Source of the DNA: Boswellia sacra
Taxonomy: Eukaryota; Streptophyta; Magnoliopsida; Sapindales; Burseraceae
Reading direction: 5' to 3'
NCBI GenBank assembly: GCA_013180625.2
Contig: SNVD02013143.1
Coordinates: forward strand, 1-64,000
Length of the DNA: 64,000 nucleotides
Positions 33,901 to 47,247 of the stretch are shown here, one piece after another (within the stretch, counting starts at the first letter, position 1; every line of letters begins with the position of its first letter). The notes beneath the pieces were generated by a model. The model saw nothing but the letters and a program-made list of their open reading frames with translations, was not told the origin of the DNA and ran no database searches. The translations under genes and the position numbers were made by a program.

Positions 33901-36900
33901 TCTTGAAGCATTTGAAAATGTTCTTTTAGATGTTTATCATGGATTTCAGATAATATAAATATTTCCAGTTTTAGCCTACACAAATTTTTTAGATTTTGAT
34001 AAGTTCCATGAAAAGCAAAGGTTTAGCATATGAAATAGTTTTTTTTTTTAAAAAAAATAGTTTTAGCAAAGATAAGAAAGTTCAAATAGGTTATACTAAG
34101 CTAGTACTAGATATTCAAACAATTATTTATATAACTTAGATAGTGATACAGATAGAGGTTTTTGAGGCCCGTTTTTACACATATAGAGGCTTTGGGCCAT
34201 GTGATCTAAGCGCCTTAGCCTTTTAGGGATAGCCCTGTGCATGCGTATGACCAGTGTAGCAGACCTATGAGATGTTAGATCTCGTTAGGTACAAATAGCT
34301 TTACCTGTATGATGCTAGGTCTCACTAGGTATGAGGAGTTTCAGATAGACCTATACGATGTTAGATCTCGCTACGTTTGATCAGATAATTTCGGGGGTAA
34401 TTGTTTAGTGTATCAGCATGTGTTTTAAATATTTCTATATGAGTTAAGAAAAGAAGCAATGATTAGTAAATTGTATAAATTTTTCATAAATGTTTAGAAA
34501 CAGTTTTATGATGATATTCTATGTATACATAGCAACTTCACTTTTTTTAAAAAAAAATTCTATGAAAGTTAAAGTTTATTTCCTCTCATGAGCAAGTATT
34601 ATATATAGAAGTTTCCTAAAAGAAGATTTAATGAAAATCATGCTGTATGTTTCGAATAGAATTTGAACAAATATTTAGCATAATCATCATGAGCATTGTT
34701 TTTAGTCATTGAGAAACGCATTCTTTTGTTGTTTTTAAAGTATTGAAATGTGCAAAAGTATTTGACGAACACAATTATTCAATAGCTTAATTATTCTATA
34801 GTTTTATGAAAGTTTTGATGATGTGTTATCTATTGTGTTTTAACTAATAGAAGTTTTTATAAAGATTTTTTTTATAGAGTAAAGGTTTTTTTTTAATGAT
34901 GTAATGTTTTCAAAATATAGATTTACTAATATACCCATATCCCCACTCACTGAGTTTTATATTCATCCCCTTTTTTATTTTATTTTTCTTTTAATAGTTT
35001 TTCCCTAGGTGATAGCAAGGTGGGACCTAGTTAGCAAGTCTCAAGATCAAGCCACGTGTTGATGCAAGAATGTAAGTTGTTTCATGAGAAAGACAAAAGT
35101 TAAATAATAGTTTCCAGTTCATAGTTTTAGGCACAATTCGCTCATGTAGCTAGGGGTGGGTCTTGTCAGTCTAATTCATTAAAAATTAGTTTTCCAAAAA
35201 GCATCAGACGTCAACTATCATTGGTTATCGACCGTGGCTTGGTGATTCACCAAAATGATGAGGAGTGGCTGATCTATCATCATCAAATAATATTGCCAAC
35301 ACTAATGCCAACATTTACCAGTAAAGGTTAAAGTTTGAGTTGTCAAATTTTCAACTGTTTATACCTTGGAATATTATCATATTTGGATGAGTCATCTACC
35401 AGTGATAATTTCGATAATAGTGTCCAATTTGCCATGTCTCTAACAGTTGACAACAGATGTCGTCCGATGACAAATTTTGCTTTTTGCTTCTTTTTTTAAA
35501 GTATTTTAAATAATAATGAATATATTTTATTATTTTTAATATTAAAATGTAAAATTATTTCAACTATTAATAACTACAAAATTTTAATAAAATCATGCCT
35601 GATTTAATCTTTTTAGTCCTATTAAGTTTTTGAAAATCTAAGTTACGAGACATATTTGTCAACTTTAAATAATATAACAATTTTACCAAACACTTTAAAA
35701 TTACTTTCTATTAATGCAGAAAAATTACACCCCTATTAGCTCAACACGTGTCTTTTAAGGATTGGTGGAAAGCTACTAGTTTGTTGGATGGTTACTGAGA
35801 CGTGAGATCAACGAACTCTTCCTTGCTATTTGCCTCAAAGGAAACTTGATGAGATCCGAGCACAAACTTTCCTTCTGCCTCACTTGCCAAGAACAGTGAG
35901 CTACAAAATGTAGAAGAGGTTAACTGGCACTAGTGGTGTCTGGCATGCCCCCTCTGACGCTCAAGTCAACCGTGTTTTGGAGTGAAACACCCCACAAAGG
36001 AAAATATGTATACAAACTAGAGATAAAAAGAATAAAAGTGGGGGTTTGGGTTCTGGTATAAAGCGGATAGAACAGTGAAAGAAACTATTGCCTTTTAATC
36101 TTTGGTGACCTAACACTTAAGAGCCTAGGACTGCAAAATGACAACTGCCTAAGGTTTCTCGCCAAGATGTTGGCATTCTTGTCTTAACCATAACAATGGT
36201 TTAATAACTCTTACCTATTTTGTTTGATCTGGGTTACTCATCCCATGCTTCATGAGCAAGTGGATGAGCTTTCTTGGTCACCAAGCTGGGTTGTTGTCAT
36301 CGTCAATGTGTTGTCTTAATTCTGAGAAGACACGTGGAAGGAGGGGACCATATCTCAATAACTTTCACACGTCGCTTGCCAAGCTAACATGTGGGCAGGG
36401 AGACCAGCATATTTTTCTTGTAAAGGCGTTGCATAACTCTTACTCCATACTATTTTGGCATTTTTTAGGTGGGCTAATTGAGTGATTTATTTAAGACCCA
36501 TGATGCTCGGAGTCATAAGGTCAGAGGTAGCTAAAGAGACATCCTGGGATGACTCCTCCAGGGCACTTCGATCTTGATCTTAAGGCATAATATTTTCCCT
36601 TTATACTCTCTAACAATACAATTACAACTGAATCTTCCTACCCTAGAGCTACAATTTATTTATTTTTCGTAACACATAACACAACAATCAATATAGATCT
36701 TAAATTAGTAATAGTTTTTAGATAATGTTGTAATCTTAATTATCAGATGTAATATGGTGTGCATGAACCGATGATCAGTCCAATGTACCGTAAAAAATGG
36801 GTGAAAAAGAAAAGTGGAACAAAGTGCCACATTTAGAAGTAACAACCTAAGAACAGGAACTAAAGGATAGATGTGAAGACTATCAAAAGGCATTCTATAG

Positions 36901-37364
36901 AAATGAAGTGATAGCTTTATAATATGATTTGTCATTGCTAGCAGATGAGTTTGGTAGACAATGTTGAGATTTATTACATTTTCCTATTATCTCTTCCTTT
37001 ATCTTTTATTTTTACTCAATGTAGTAGAAACATTTCATTTCTAAATTAGGTTTGATTGATTTCAATTTCCTTAACCTTTCTTTCTTGATTTTAGGAAGAT
37101 TATTAATTATTTTGCTTTTAATCTTGCTTTCTCTATATCCATTAAGATCAAGCTAGTTCACTAGAAAAATATACCATTATATATTTACAGTAAATAACTA
37201 ATTTTATCAATAACATTTTCTCTATTTTTCTTCAGAATTGCATTAGTAAAGACAGAAGGAAGAAAAGAAAATGACATTTATACTTTATGGTTATTTTAAT
37301 TTCACCAAAAATCTCTCAAATTAATCAAAAAATTTTCTTTGCTTTGGGGTTGTCCAGTGTGAGA
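30957..37364. other. Long AT-rich stretch without recognisable genes
   Basis: Three things stand out. There is a 56-bp tandem duplication at about 31732-31845 (TAGTCCTATAATTGTGGACA). There is a set of imperfect repeats near 34260-34380. A stretch from about 34930 to 35060 (CACTCACTGAGTTTTAT, then GATAGCAAGGTGGGACCT) resembles sequence common in plant LTR-element remnants. The segment 35740-36000 is less AT-rich and also repeat-like. No LTR pair or target duplication could be defined, so the repeat assignment is tentative. Confidence 0.4.
34263..34380. repeat. Three imperfect ~45-bp tandem repeats
   Basis: The motif ACCTATGAGATGTTAGATCTCGTTAGGTA and two related copies (starting near 34263, 34311 and 34355) share CTATRYGATGYTAGRTCTCRCTAGGT-type sequence. 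They are likely part of an unclassified retroelement. Confidence 0.65.
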
Positions 37365-37369
37365 GTGTT

Positions 37370-38152
37370 TGACACAGGATTGTTGCAATCCATGGGTGTA
37401 ATGGCAAATCATAAAGGGGTGCAAATTGTTACAATGATCAAGAGTGTGCCAAAACCAAAATAAGGGGTAATTTTAAAAAAGAACTGGTGCTGATGTGGGG
37501 AGAATTAATTTTTAGGAATTATTTCCTTGGTAAATCTTGAAGTCAGCTTTCTAACATATTTTACGGTGTGTCTTTTGGAGTTTTCTATAGAAAGTTATGA
37601 CTATTTCTTCATAGCTGGTTCATAATTAATGCAGCATTAAGTATAGTTGAGAATTGGAGTTTCTAGCTTAATTATTTGGACTTCTTTTTATCCTTTGAGT
37701 TTAATTATGAGTCCTAGTCATTAATTCAGTGGTCATTGTATTAATTGAGCTATAATTCTTATTGGAACCATAGAACGCATTTAATTATTGTCTTTTACTT
37801 ATGGTTGGAGGGTTGTTCTAAGTTATTTAAGTTTTAAAGTTGTGTAATTAGGGATAAGCTTGGTTAATTCAAATTTTAATGAAATTTCAGTGTTTATACT
37901 GATTTCTCTTTAACTTTGTATCTCTTGGTGGATCCCATAGAGTGGTGAGGTAGTTTAGCCATGTATCCTTTGTTTAAATAATTGAAGAGGTGAATTTTCT
38001 GTCTCCTTTTAGTGTTTACTTTGGTGGTGAGCTTGTCATCCTTTGAAAGAGTGCCTGTTAGGTTCCATTTCATTTGTTCCAGCCATTGGTTGAGTTGTTT
38101 ATCAACTTGGTGATCCTATCTTAATTTGTTATAATTCAGTAGCCCAGCATCA
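37370..38152 (+). repeat. 5' LTR of the gypsy element
   Basis: 783 bp, TG to CA, aligned throughout with 42429-43209. Confidence 0.93.
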
Positions 38153-38323
38153 GATTTTAGTATAAGAGGTTTTGGTTCAATGACTGGCCGTACTCATAGG
38201 GCTGCTTCTACTAGCCAACCGCCTCCTCCTCAAAGAGACGAACGGGATTTGATCATTGAAGATCTTAGGCAACAGTTCTAGTAAGTGCACCAACGTTTAG
38301 AAATAATAGAAAATTAAGAATGC

Positions 38324-39510
38324 ATGGGTGGAAATCATGAAGAAGGGAAAAATGTAGCACATGTTAATGAGAGTCCATTTCACAACGAGCATGGTGAAGC
38401 ATCTAGCAATAGCACTCCACCTCATCCTTATGAATTAAGAAACCTTTTCTTTCAAGATTTTGATGTAAAGGTTGATATTCTAGAATTTGAAGGAAGAATG
38501 CATCCTGATGAGTTTATTGATTGGCTTGGTACGATTGAACATATTTTAAACTACAAAAATGTGCTTGCAGTTCATAAGGTCAAGATTCCTCCAATCAAGC
38601 TGAAAAGTATACTTCTTTATGGTGGGAGAATTTGAAGAAACAAAGAGAAAGAGAGGGCAGAAGTAGAATTTTGACAAGGGAGAAAATAAAAAAAGAACTT
38701 AAGAGGAAATTTCTTCTTGAAAATTATAGGCAAGATATCTTCCTTAAGTTCAACAATTTCAACCAAAAAGTTTTTTTTTTTTGTAGAAGAGTATATGGCA
38801 GAATTTGATAATTAGATGATGAAATGTGATCCTGCCAAATCGGAAAAAGAAACCATAGCACGTTTTCTTGGGGGATTGAGATATGAAATCTGTAATATGG
38901 TACAATCGTAACCCTACTAGTCCTACAATGATGTGTATAGACTTGCTCTTAAAGTGGAGAAACAACTTTAAAAAGCGCATGTCCGTGGCACTCTTTTCAG
39001 TAACCGTGATCGCATTTCCAGTCGTGGTAGTAGTTCTTATCCAAAGCTTGAACGAGGTGTGAAAAACAACCCAAAAGCTTCTTCAATGAATGAGAATGGC
39101 ACTAGTTCCAAACAATCAACAAAGCTCTTCAAATGCTAGTTCATGTCGCTTTTTCAAATGCCAAGGCTGTGGACATATTACTTTTAAGTGTCCTAATCTA
39201 AAATTGTGACACTAGCAGAGGAAGAAAGTGATTAAGAGATGGGGTAAGATGCGTTGATCAATTTTGGTAATCCAGAATTTGATGATGAAGAGGAAGCTAT
39301 TTATGTAGATCATGGTGATTCTCTCTTTATTATTTAAAGGAGTTTGAGTATTGCCCAAGAATGAGAAAGTGATTGGCGCAAAAATATCTTCCATACCAGA
39401 TTTACTTCTCATGGCAAGCTGTGCAATATTATTATTGATAGTGGTAGCTTTGAAAATATGGTGTCGACGAAAATGGTTGATAAACTTGGCCTTAAAACAG
39501 AGAAGCATCG
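38324..39510 (+). pseudogene. Gypsy gag and protease remnants
   Basis: 38324-38635 holds a gag segment (FEGRMHPDEFIDWLGTIEHIL). Near 39146-39200 a zinc knuckle reads FFKCQGCGHITFKC, with the first Cys of the usual CFKC replaced by Phe. Near 39388-39507 a retroviral-type protease segment shows IIIDSGSFENMVS. Stops occur between all of these. Confidence 0.82.
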
Positions 39511-39684
39511 TTAGCCTTACAGGATTTCACGGCTTCGGAAGGATAATGAGATCAAGGTAAACCAATGCTGCTTGTTTCATTTTCTATTGAGAAAAAGTAT
39601 AAAGATGAAATATGGTGTGATGCTTTTCGTATGGATGCTTGTCATTTACTTCTTGGTAGACCATAGTAGTATGATAGGAGAGTA

Positions 39685-41260
39685 ATGCGTGATCGCTATA
39701 GGAGTACTTATACATTCTTTAAAGATGGAGTCAAAGTTATTTCAGGTCCTTCAAAGTTAGAATGTGTTCCTAAACCTACTAAAAGAGAGGCAAATACTTT
39801 ACTTACCCAAAAAGAATTTAGAAGAGAGTTAGAGAAGGGAAGTGAAATTTATGTGTTCTTATTGTTAGAAGAAAATGAAGTTAGTAATGAATTACCTTCA
39901 GTGATGAAGTATCTTCTTGAAGAATACCATGATGTTGTACCAAATGAGATACCACGAGGCCTTCCTCCAATGAGAGACATATAACATTGTATTGATCTTT
40001 TTCTAGGTGTTATATTGCCAAATAATTCAGCCTATTGAATGAGTCCTAAAGAACATGAAGAATTGGAAAGGCAGGTTGATGAGCTTATCACTAAAGGGTT
40101 GGTGAGGGAAAGCATGAGTCCTTGCACTGTAACAGCTTTTTTGGTGCCTAAAAAAGATGGTTCTTGGAGAATGTGTGATGATAGTAGGGCTGTTAACAAG
40201 ATAACAATTGATTAATACTTCCTATTCCAAGGCTTGATGATCTTCTTGATCAACTTCATGGTCTTACTATCTTCTCAAAAATTGATCTTCGAAGTGGTTG
40301 TCATCAAATTCGAATGAGACCTGGTAATGAATGCGAGCATTTAAAAAAAAGAATGGCCTTTATGAATGGATGGTGATGCCATTTGGCCTATCCAATGCAC
40401 CAAGTATATTTATGTGGTTGATGAACCATGTCTTTAAGCCATTCATTGGCAAGTTTGTTGTTGTGTATTTTGATGATATTCTTGTGTACAAGAAGTTGAG
40501 GAGCAACTCTTGGATTACCTTCAGCAAGTTTTCCACACTTTGAGAGATGAAAAGCTTTATCTTAACTTGAAGAAGTGTGAGTTCTTCACCAACAACCTTA
40601 TTTTCTTGGGATATATGGTTTCAAACGATGGAATTAAAATGGATCCTAGCAAGATTGAGGTAATTCAGAATTCGTTGATTCCTACATCAGTCCATGACAA
40701 TCAAAGTTTTCATGGGTTAGCCTCATTTCACTGTCGATTTATCAAGGGATTCAGCACTATAATGGCTCCAATTGCTGAATGCTTGAAAGGTGATAGTTTT
40801 AAGTGGACAAAAAATGTAGAAAGAAGCTTTGAGCTGATTAAAAAGAAGATGATAGAAGCTCTTATTTTATCACTTCCAGATTTTAGCAAGGTTTTTTAAG
40901 TTGAATATGATGCTTCAAACATTGGTATTGGCGGTGTTATTAGCCAAGATGGCAAACCAATTGCTTTCTTTGGTGAAAAATTGAATGAATCTCGCAAAAA
41001 GTACTCAACTTATGACAAAGTGTTGTATGCTATTTGTTAAGCTTTGAAGCATTGGAGTCAGTATCTCTTGCCAAAACCATTTGTTCTATATTTTGATCAT
41101 GAAGCTTTGAAGTTTATCAACAACCAATAGAAGCTTGACGTTTGGCATGCTAGATGGGTAGAGTTTCTTCAAGTTTTCAACTGTACCATCAAGCATAAAT
41201 CTAGATTTCAAAATGTGGCGGTTGATGCATTGAGCCGAAGACATTTTTGCTGACCTCTAT
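39685..41260 (+). pseudogene. Gypsy reverse transcriptase and RNase H remnants
   Basis: The sequence runs from the linker with YHDVVPNEIPRGLPPMRDI (near 39925-39980) through [17 protein letters not shown] to the catalytic YFDDILVY at about 40468-40491. RNase H segments follow (ALKHWSQYLLPKPFVLY; near 41040-41220) and end at VDALSRR. At least six stops or frame changes interrupt it. Confidence 0.9.
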
Positions 41261-41353
41261 GCAAGTGAATGTTGTAGGACGGTTATCTAGTCAAGGCAAA
41301 CCAATTGTGTATTCCTCAATATTCCTCGAGAGAATTAATAATCACTGAAGCAC

Positions 41354-42428
41354 ATGGCAGTGGCATTAGTGGTTTTTGGGAGAGATAAAACTCTTGCTCT
41401 TGTGAAGGAAAACTTCTATTGGCCAAAGATGGAAAGAGATGTGATGAAGCATGTGAAGAGGTGTACAATTTGTCATATGCAAAGAGTCATAGGTAGAACA
41501 ATGGTTTATACACTCCATTACCTGCTCCTAATGATTCGTGGAAAGATCTTAGCTTAGATTTTACGGTAAGATTGCCTAGAACACAACGAAACAAAGATTC
41601 AATCATGGTGCTAGTTGACCGATCTACTAAAATGGCTCATTTTGTACCATGTAACAAGACAGTTGATGCAACTCATGTGGCTAATTTGTACTTCAAGGAG
41701 ATCGTGAAATTGCATGGCATTCCTAAGACTATAGTCTCATATCATGATCCAAAGTTCTTATCTCATTTTGGTGTACACTTTGGAAGAACCTTGGGACTAT
41801 ATAAACTTCAGTTCATCTCATCATCCTCAAACAGATGGACAAACTGAAGTTATCAATAAAAGCTTGGGAAATTTTCTGTGGAGTTATGTTGGCAAGAATT
41901 TACGGCACTGGGATCTTGTTTTACCACAAATTGAGTTTGCTTACAATAGATCGTCAAGTCAAACTTCTGGTCATAGTCCTTTTGAGGTTGTTTATGGCAA
42001 AAATTCAATAATTCCTTTGGATTCAGCTCCTATTCCTTTAAATACTCAATTTAGTAGTGATACAGGGGAGAGAGCTAAGAATATCAAGAAGTTGCATGAA
42101 CAAGTTTGAGAGAAGATTTTGAAGCAAAATGAGAAGTATAAAGCTGCAGCAAACAAACATCAGAAGTATGCTGAGTTCAAAGAGGGACATCAAGTGTGGA
42201 TACACATCTTAGAAAGGAAAGGTTTCCTCCAGGGAAATATGCTAAGTTAAAGCTTAGAGTTGATGGTCCATTCAAAGCTTTACAACGCATTAGAAAGAAT
42301 GCTTACAAAGTTGAGCTACTTGAGCATTATGGTGTTTCCAATACATTCAATGTTTCTGACCTTAGTCTTTATCTTCGTGAAAACAACAACCAAGACTCGA
42401 GGTCAACTCTTTTTCAACCAGGGGAGCT
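41354..42428 (+). pseudogene. Gypsy integrase, frameshifted
   Basis: The zinc-binding segment FYWPKMERDVMKHVKRCTIC is followed by the core ([26 protein letters not shown]). Near 41744-41850 the frame shifts into [20 protein letters not shown], which keeps the catalytic Glu. The C-terminal part (RKERFPPGKYAKLK, YGVSNTFNVSDLSLY) runs up to the right LTR. No chromodomain is visible. Confidence 0.9.
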
Positions 42429-43209
42429 TGACACAGGCGTGTTGCAATCCATGGGTTTAATGATAAATCATAAAAGGGTGCAAATTGTTACAAGGATCAA
42501 GAGTGCACCAAATCCAAAATAAGGGGCAATTTCAAAAAAGAATTGGTACTGATGTGGAGAGAATTAATTTTCAGGAATTATGTCTTTGGTAGATCTTCAA
42601 GTTCGCTTTCTAACACGTTCTACGAAGTATCTTTTAGAGTTTTCTACAGAAAGTTATGACTATTTCTTCATAGCTGGTTCGTAATTAATGCAGCATTAAG
42701 TATACTCAGGAATTTGAGTTTCTAGCTTAGTTATTTTGACTTCTTTTATCTGCTGAGTTTATTTATGAGTCTTAGTCATTAATTTAATTGTCAATATATT
42801 AAATGAGTTCTAATTGTTATTGGAACCATAAAATGCATTTAATTGTTGTCTTTTAACTATGCTTGGAGGGTTGTTCCAAGTTGTCTAAGTCTCAAAGTTG
42901 TGTAATCAGGGACAAGCTTGGTTAATTCAAAATTTAATGAAATTTTAGTGTTTATACTGATTTCTCTTTAACTTCGTATCTCTTGGTGGATTCTACAGAG
43001 TGGTGAGTTAGTTTAGCCCTGTATGCTTTGTTTACATCATTGGATAGTGAATTTTCTGTATCCTTTTGGTGTTTACTTTGATAGTGAGCTTGTTATCCTC
43101 TACAAGAGTGTTTGTTAGGTTCCATTTCATTTGTTCCAGCCATTGGTTGAGTTGTTTATTAACTTGGTGATCCTACCTTGATTTGTTGTAATTCAATAGC
43201 CCGACATCA
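42429..43209 (+). repeat. 3' LTR of the gypsy element
   Basis: 781 bp, starting TGACACAGGCGTGTTGC and ending CCGACATCA. It pairs with 37370-38152. Confidence 0.93.
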
Positions 43210-43214
43210 GTGTT

Positions 43215-43945
43215 ATTGTGTACATCTACAAAACCCCACTTTGCTACTTTCCCCACTTTGCAACAAAGTAGCTTACGATTACAATTTGTGTTTTTGGATC
43301 AAACTGTATGTACATGCCTTGTCTAGTGAATTCTATTTAATTTTTACCCCTGTTAACTGTTTCTTTGATTGATACATATAACTTGAATATATAATTATCC
43401 AATTAAAATACAAATTATTTTCTTCATCTAGTAAATTCAATAAAAGATATAATGAGTATCTATGATCACTACCCCTCAGAAATTTGTAATATTAAAAGGG
43501 ACTCCTCAAAACTCAGATATATAGATGCTTAGGAGAGCGAATATTGCATAAAATTGTTTTTTCGAGGACATTAGAGGCTTAGAAGCTCGAAAATGTAGCT
43601 AGCTTACACTTTTAATATGATCCATAAAATGCAGATCAGTTGACATATGTCCAACGAAAAGTGCATTAGCTTGGCACATGTCAAATCTAGAACATGTGAA
43701 TAAAATAATTAGATAATGCCACGTAGAATGATGAATGAAGGGAATTAATTATCTGTGTGAAGCTCAATATGAATGCAAACTTGGTGACATCTTGAGGTAA
43801 GTAAATTTTATGATCCAGTACAATTTGGGAAATATTTGGGTTGTACTAAACTTTTACCTTCACTTACTAATGATATTTGGAGCATCATGTTGGTTTTCTA
43901 TTGTTCTATCTTGAGTAGCTTGATTAGTCAACTCAGTGGCTAGTA
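43215..43945. other. Gene-free intergenic DNA
   Basis: No gene, RNA or bounded repeat is recognised. Confidence 0.6.
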
Positions 43946-43953
43946 CGTTTCAC

Positions 43954-44798
43954 TAGGGGTGTGCAAATGGTAGGGTATGGTGTGGTATCGCCATACCATC
44001 CCCATACCCTACATATGTCAGGTTTTTTATTTTTATACCATACCATACCATTTTTTAATACAATACCATACCACATTTTCGCATGGTAGGGTAAGGGCGG
44101 GTATGGTATGGTATTATTCGGGTAGTTGACCAAATTGACCAGATTTTGACACTTTAAGTTCTTATTTTGACATTGTTTAATATTATGATTCATAAAGTTT
44201 GTACTAAATACAAAAATCAAGCAATTACACATCCTTAACAATACAAATAATCAAGTGACTACATATTTTATAACAACACAAATAATCAAGTAACATCATA
44301 TTTATAACAATACAAAAATATCACGTAACTACATATTCCATAACAACATGAATACTCAAGCAATTACATGTCCATAACAACACAAATAACAAGTAAACTA
44401 CATATCCGAATCCTTCCACAAAGTTCCAACTTCCAACCTTCAAGTCCAACCTTTAAATTCTACAAAGTTTCAATCTTTTCAACTTCTAATCTAATACAAA
44501 TTTGAGAAAATAAAAAGGCAAAGAAAAAAAAAACTATAACACTCGTACAAAAATATTTTATGTAACCAATTAAATACTAACACGTGACATATTTTTTATT
44601 TTTTTAAAAAAGGTATGGTATGGTATGGTATTTTCGGGTATTTTCAAAAATATCCCCCTACCATACCATACCATGACAGATTTTGAAAATCTATATCATA
44701 CCGCACCATATATTTTTTTTATACCCTACCATACCTCCACCATACCATTGCGGGTATGTTAGGTTCGGGCGGGTGATGATGTACCATGCACACTCCTA
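43954..44798. mobile_element. hAT-type MITE, 845 bp, with 8-bp target-site duplication
   Basis: The ends TAGGGGTGTGCA and TGCACACTCCTA are inverted repeats with one mismatch. The flanks are CGTTTCAC at 43946-43953 and 44799-44806. Subterminal regions are packed with GGTATGGTATGGTA / ACCATACCATACC motifs in opposite orientations. There is no coding capacity. Confidence 0.93.
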
Positions 44799-46138
44799 CG
44801 TTTCACCAAGTAATATTGAATTTGTTGCTTATTGTTCCTAAATAGCCCTTGATTGAATCTCGGTAGTTACTGCTTTGTACTTGTTCCAAAATAGTGAAAC
44901 AACAAAAGAAAAAAAATTTGTTTAAAACTTTTGCCTTTATTGATATTTGGAGATGGCTATTTGTATTTATTCGATATTATTTAGTCATGAACGGTTTGTT
45001 GTTTAATAGAAATCATCAAATTAATAATACTAGTGGTAGTCAAAGAAGTTAAAAAAAAGAAGAAGTTAATGCTGAGTTGACAGAAAATTGGGTCAAACTT
45101 AAAAAAATGTAAGCTAGTTGAAGAATTAATTTAAGGATATATTGTGGGCCACACATTAAGTAAATAAATGTGCTTCAGTTTCTAAACTTGGAGCTATCAA
45201 GTTAGAAAATGAATGCATTTTAAGTGTAATATTAACTTTTTGATTAAAAAGATTAATATTATATTTATTTTTGGATGAACCAAAAAACATATGTCACTTA
45301 TTTCTTAAAAAGAAAAATTCATTCGTTGGATTTAATAAATCTAGTAGAAACAACCTAAACCTTTTAAGGTACTCTAAATTATAAAATTCTCAAGTTTAGC
45401 GTGTCTTGAATATGAAAATGATAACACAAGAAATTAACACAAACATTAATGTAAATGAAAATACTACTTTTTTAATTATAGCTTTTAAATAATGTCAACT
45501 TTTATTTATCAAAATAGAAGCACCAATCATAATAGAAGGACAGTTTTCAATAATGAAACTACAACATTATCATGTTTCAGTATTTTTTGTTGTATGTAAC
45601 ATGTTTTAATACTCTTAAATATTGATTTACGGTACATTAAAGTTTATTAAATTTTATAATTGAAATATTGTTATGTTAACGTTACTGTAGTACAAGCCTA
45701 AAATAAAATCCACAGCTTCGTGTATAACATAAAGGCTTGGGTGAAACATGCAAATTAGGAAGATGCAATTCCCTTTTTTGCAATCAGGCTTAGGCTTACC
45801 GTTTAGGGCTTAAGTGATGATTTGATACAATCCTTAACATGAATATATTTAAAATTTAAAATTGAAGTTCATGCATTGCCTCAATTGAAACGGTGGGATA
45901 TTGATGATCAATATTTACATTTTATATTATTTAATATCAAGGTTAAAATTTCTGGCCTTTTGAGTTCTAGATTTTTTTTATCATCTTAATTTTGTAACTT
46001 ATTTAAATATTTAAGTTTTAAAATCCTTAACTTATTAGTCTCTACCTCGGTCTTCAGGTAAGTGGTCCAGGCTAAAAATGTTTATCAATGTTGATGACAC
46101 TTATGGAAGAAATATAAATTTTCTGATAGATTTAAGCA

Positions 46139-46660
46139 ATGAAATTTTCACTAGGTTGTGGACTATTTGTTGCATGTAAGTGTGATTACATTTCTATTTA
46201 TTTGGAGGCATAGGGTGCATTTGGTAGTCCGCTTAGTATTGAATAGGATGGCATAAAATGGTTGTAGCATGTTTAGTTTGAAATTTGAGGGTACTAAATA
46301 GTATAATGGACTGGATAAGACAGGCATTAATTGGCTGAAAGTTTTCTCTCCCCTTCGCTTTGCAAGGGGAGGACTAGAGGAGAGAGAATTTGAGATTTAT
46401 CTCGGTTCTCTACAAATTAAGGAAATATTTTATTTAAAATTGTAGTTAAATAATTATAACAGTTTATTAAAACTTTATTACTTATTATTAATAATAAACA
46501 CACATTTTCATTGTTATAATAAATATTTTAATTAAATAATAAATTTCTGCAAATATAACTAAAAATCAATTATCAATTAATTTTTTTAATCAAATGTTTC
46601 CAAAATTTCACTAGGCTGTCGACTATTTGTTGCACATAAGTGTGGTTACATTTCTATTGC
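46139..46660. repeat. Direct repeat of ~60 bp flanking an AT-rich insert
   Basis: AATTTTCACTAGGTTGTGGACTATTTGTTGCATG at about 46143 recurs as AATTTCACTAGGCTGTCGACTATTTGTTGCACA at about 46606. Both copies continue to TTACATTTCTATT. Between them lies the PIF-like start at 46207. Confidence 0.75.
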
Positions 46661-47078
46661 TATAGACATATACTGGCGGTGACATTATGGTTGCAACTGA
46701 GAGATTTTGATTTCTCTTCCCGTAATTTCCTTAATTGTTTAGCTTTAGATTCATATGCATTTCCAAATTTATATTTTAATTTGCCATCGTAATTAATTTT
46801 TACATTATGTACTTCTGGGCCTCCTATGATTAATTTCTATTCCCACTTCTCTGATTTAGTGTTACAATATTTAGCAGATGGTTTTTTTTTTGGCAGTTAA
46901 AATATTGATCAAATAGCTGCTTTGTTTTCCATTTAGCATCTCAAGTGACGAAGGACACCAATTATTTAATTTTGCCTACCTTATCAGATTTTGACACAAA
47001 ATTTGTACATGTAAAAATTATTGCACATATAAGGAACTTGTCGTTGGAGCATGAAGAGATGCAGACGGATCCCATATT

Positions 47079-47247
47079 AGAAAATAGTAACAGAATGATG
47101 CATGCTTGCATGATTTGGGATCTAATGATTGAGGCCATTTAACTTTGAAATATGAAATGGGTGGAAAATAGTAACAGAATGATGCATGCTTGCATGATTT
47201 GGAATCTAATGGTCGAGGCCATTCAACTTTGAAATATGAAATGGGTG
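47079..47247. repeat. 84-bp tandem duplication
   Basis: The block beginning GAAAATAGTAACAGAATGAT is present twice with an 84-bp period and only a few differences, so it is recent. It has no known function. Confidence 0.9.

Larger units (their letters stand above)
37370..43209 (+). mobile_element. Ty3/gypsy retrotransposon, 5.8 kb, decayed
   Basis: Two related LTRs (37370-38152 and 42429-43209) start TGACACAGG and end CATCA, and are flanked by the 5-bp duplication GTGTT (37365-37369 and 43210-43214). Just after the left LTR, TAGTATAAGAGGTTTTGG looks like a mutated initiator tRNA-Met primer site. Before the right LTR is AACCAGGGGAGCT, a plausible polypurine tract. Gag, protease, RT, RNase H and integrase are in gypsy order on the + strand, but many stops and frameshifts interrupt them. 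LTR differences are frequent, so the insertion is older than the copia or MITE insertions nearby. Confidence 0.94.

Noticed and set aside
36252..36485. 77-codon open frame
   Set aside because: No recognisable motif or splice context; likely chance in repeat-like DNA.
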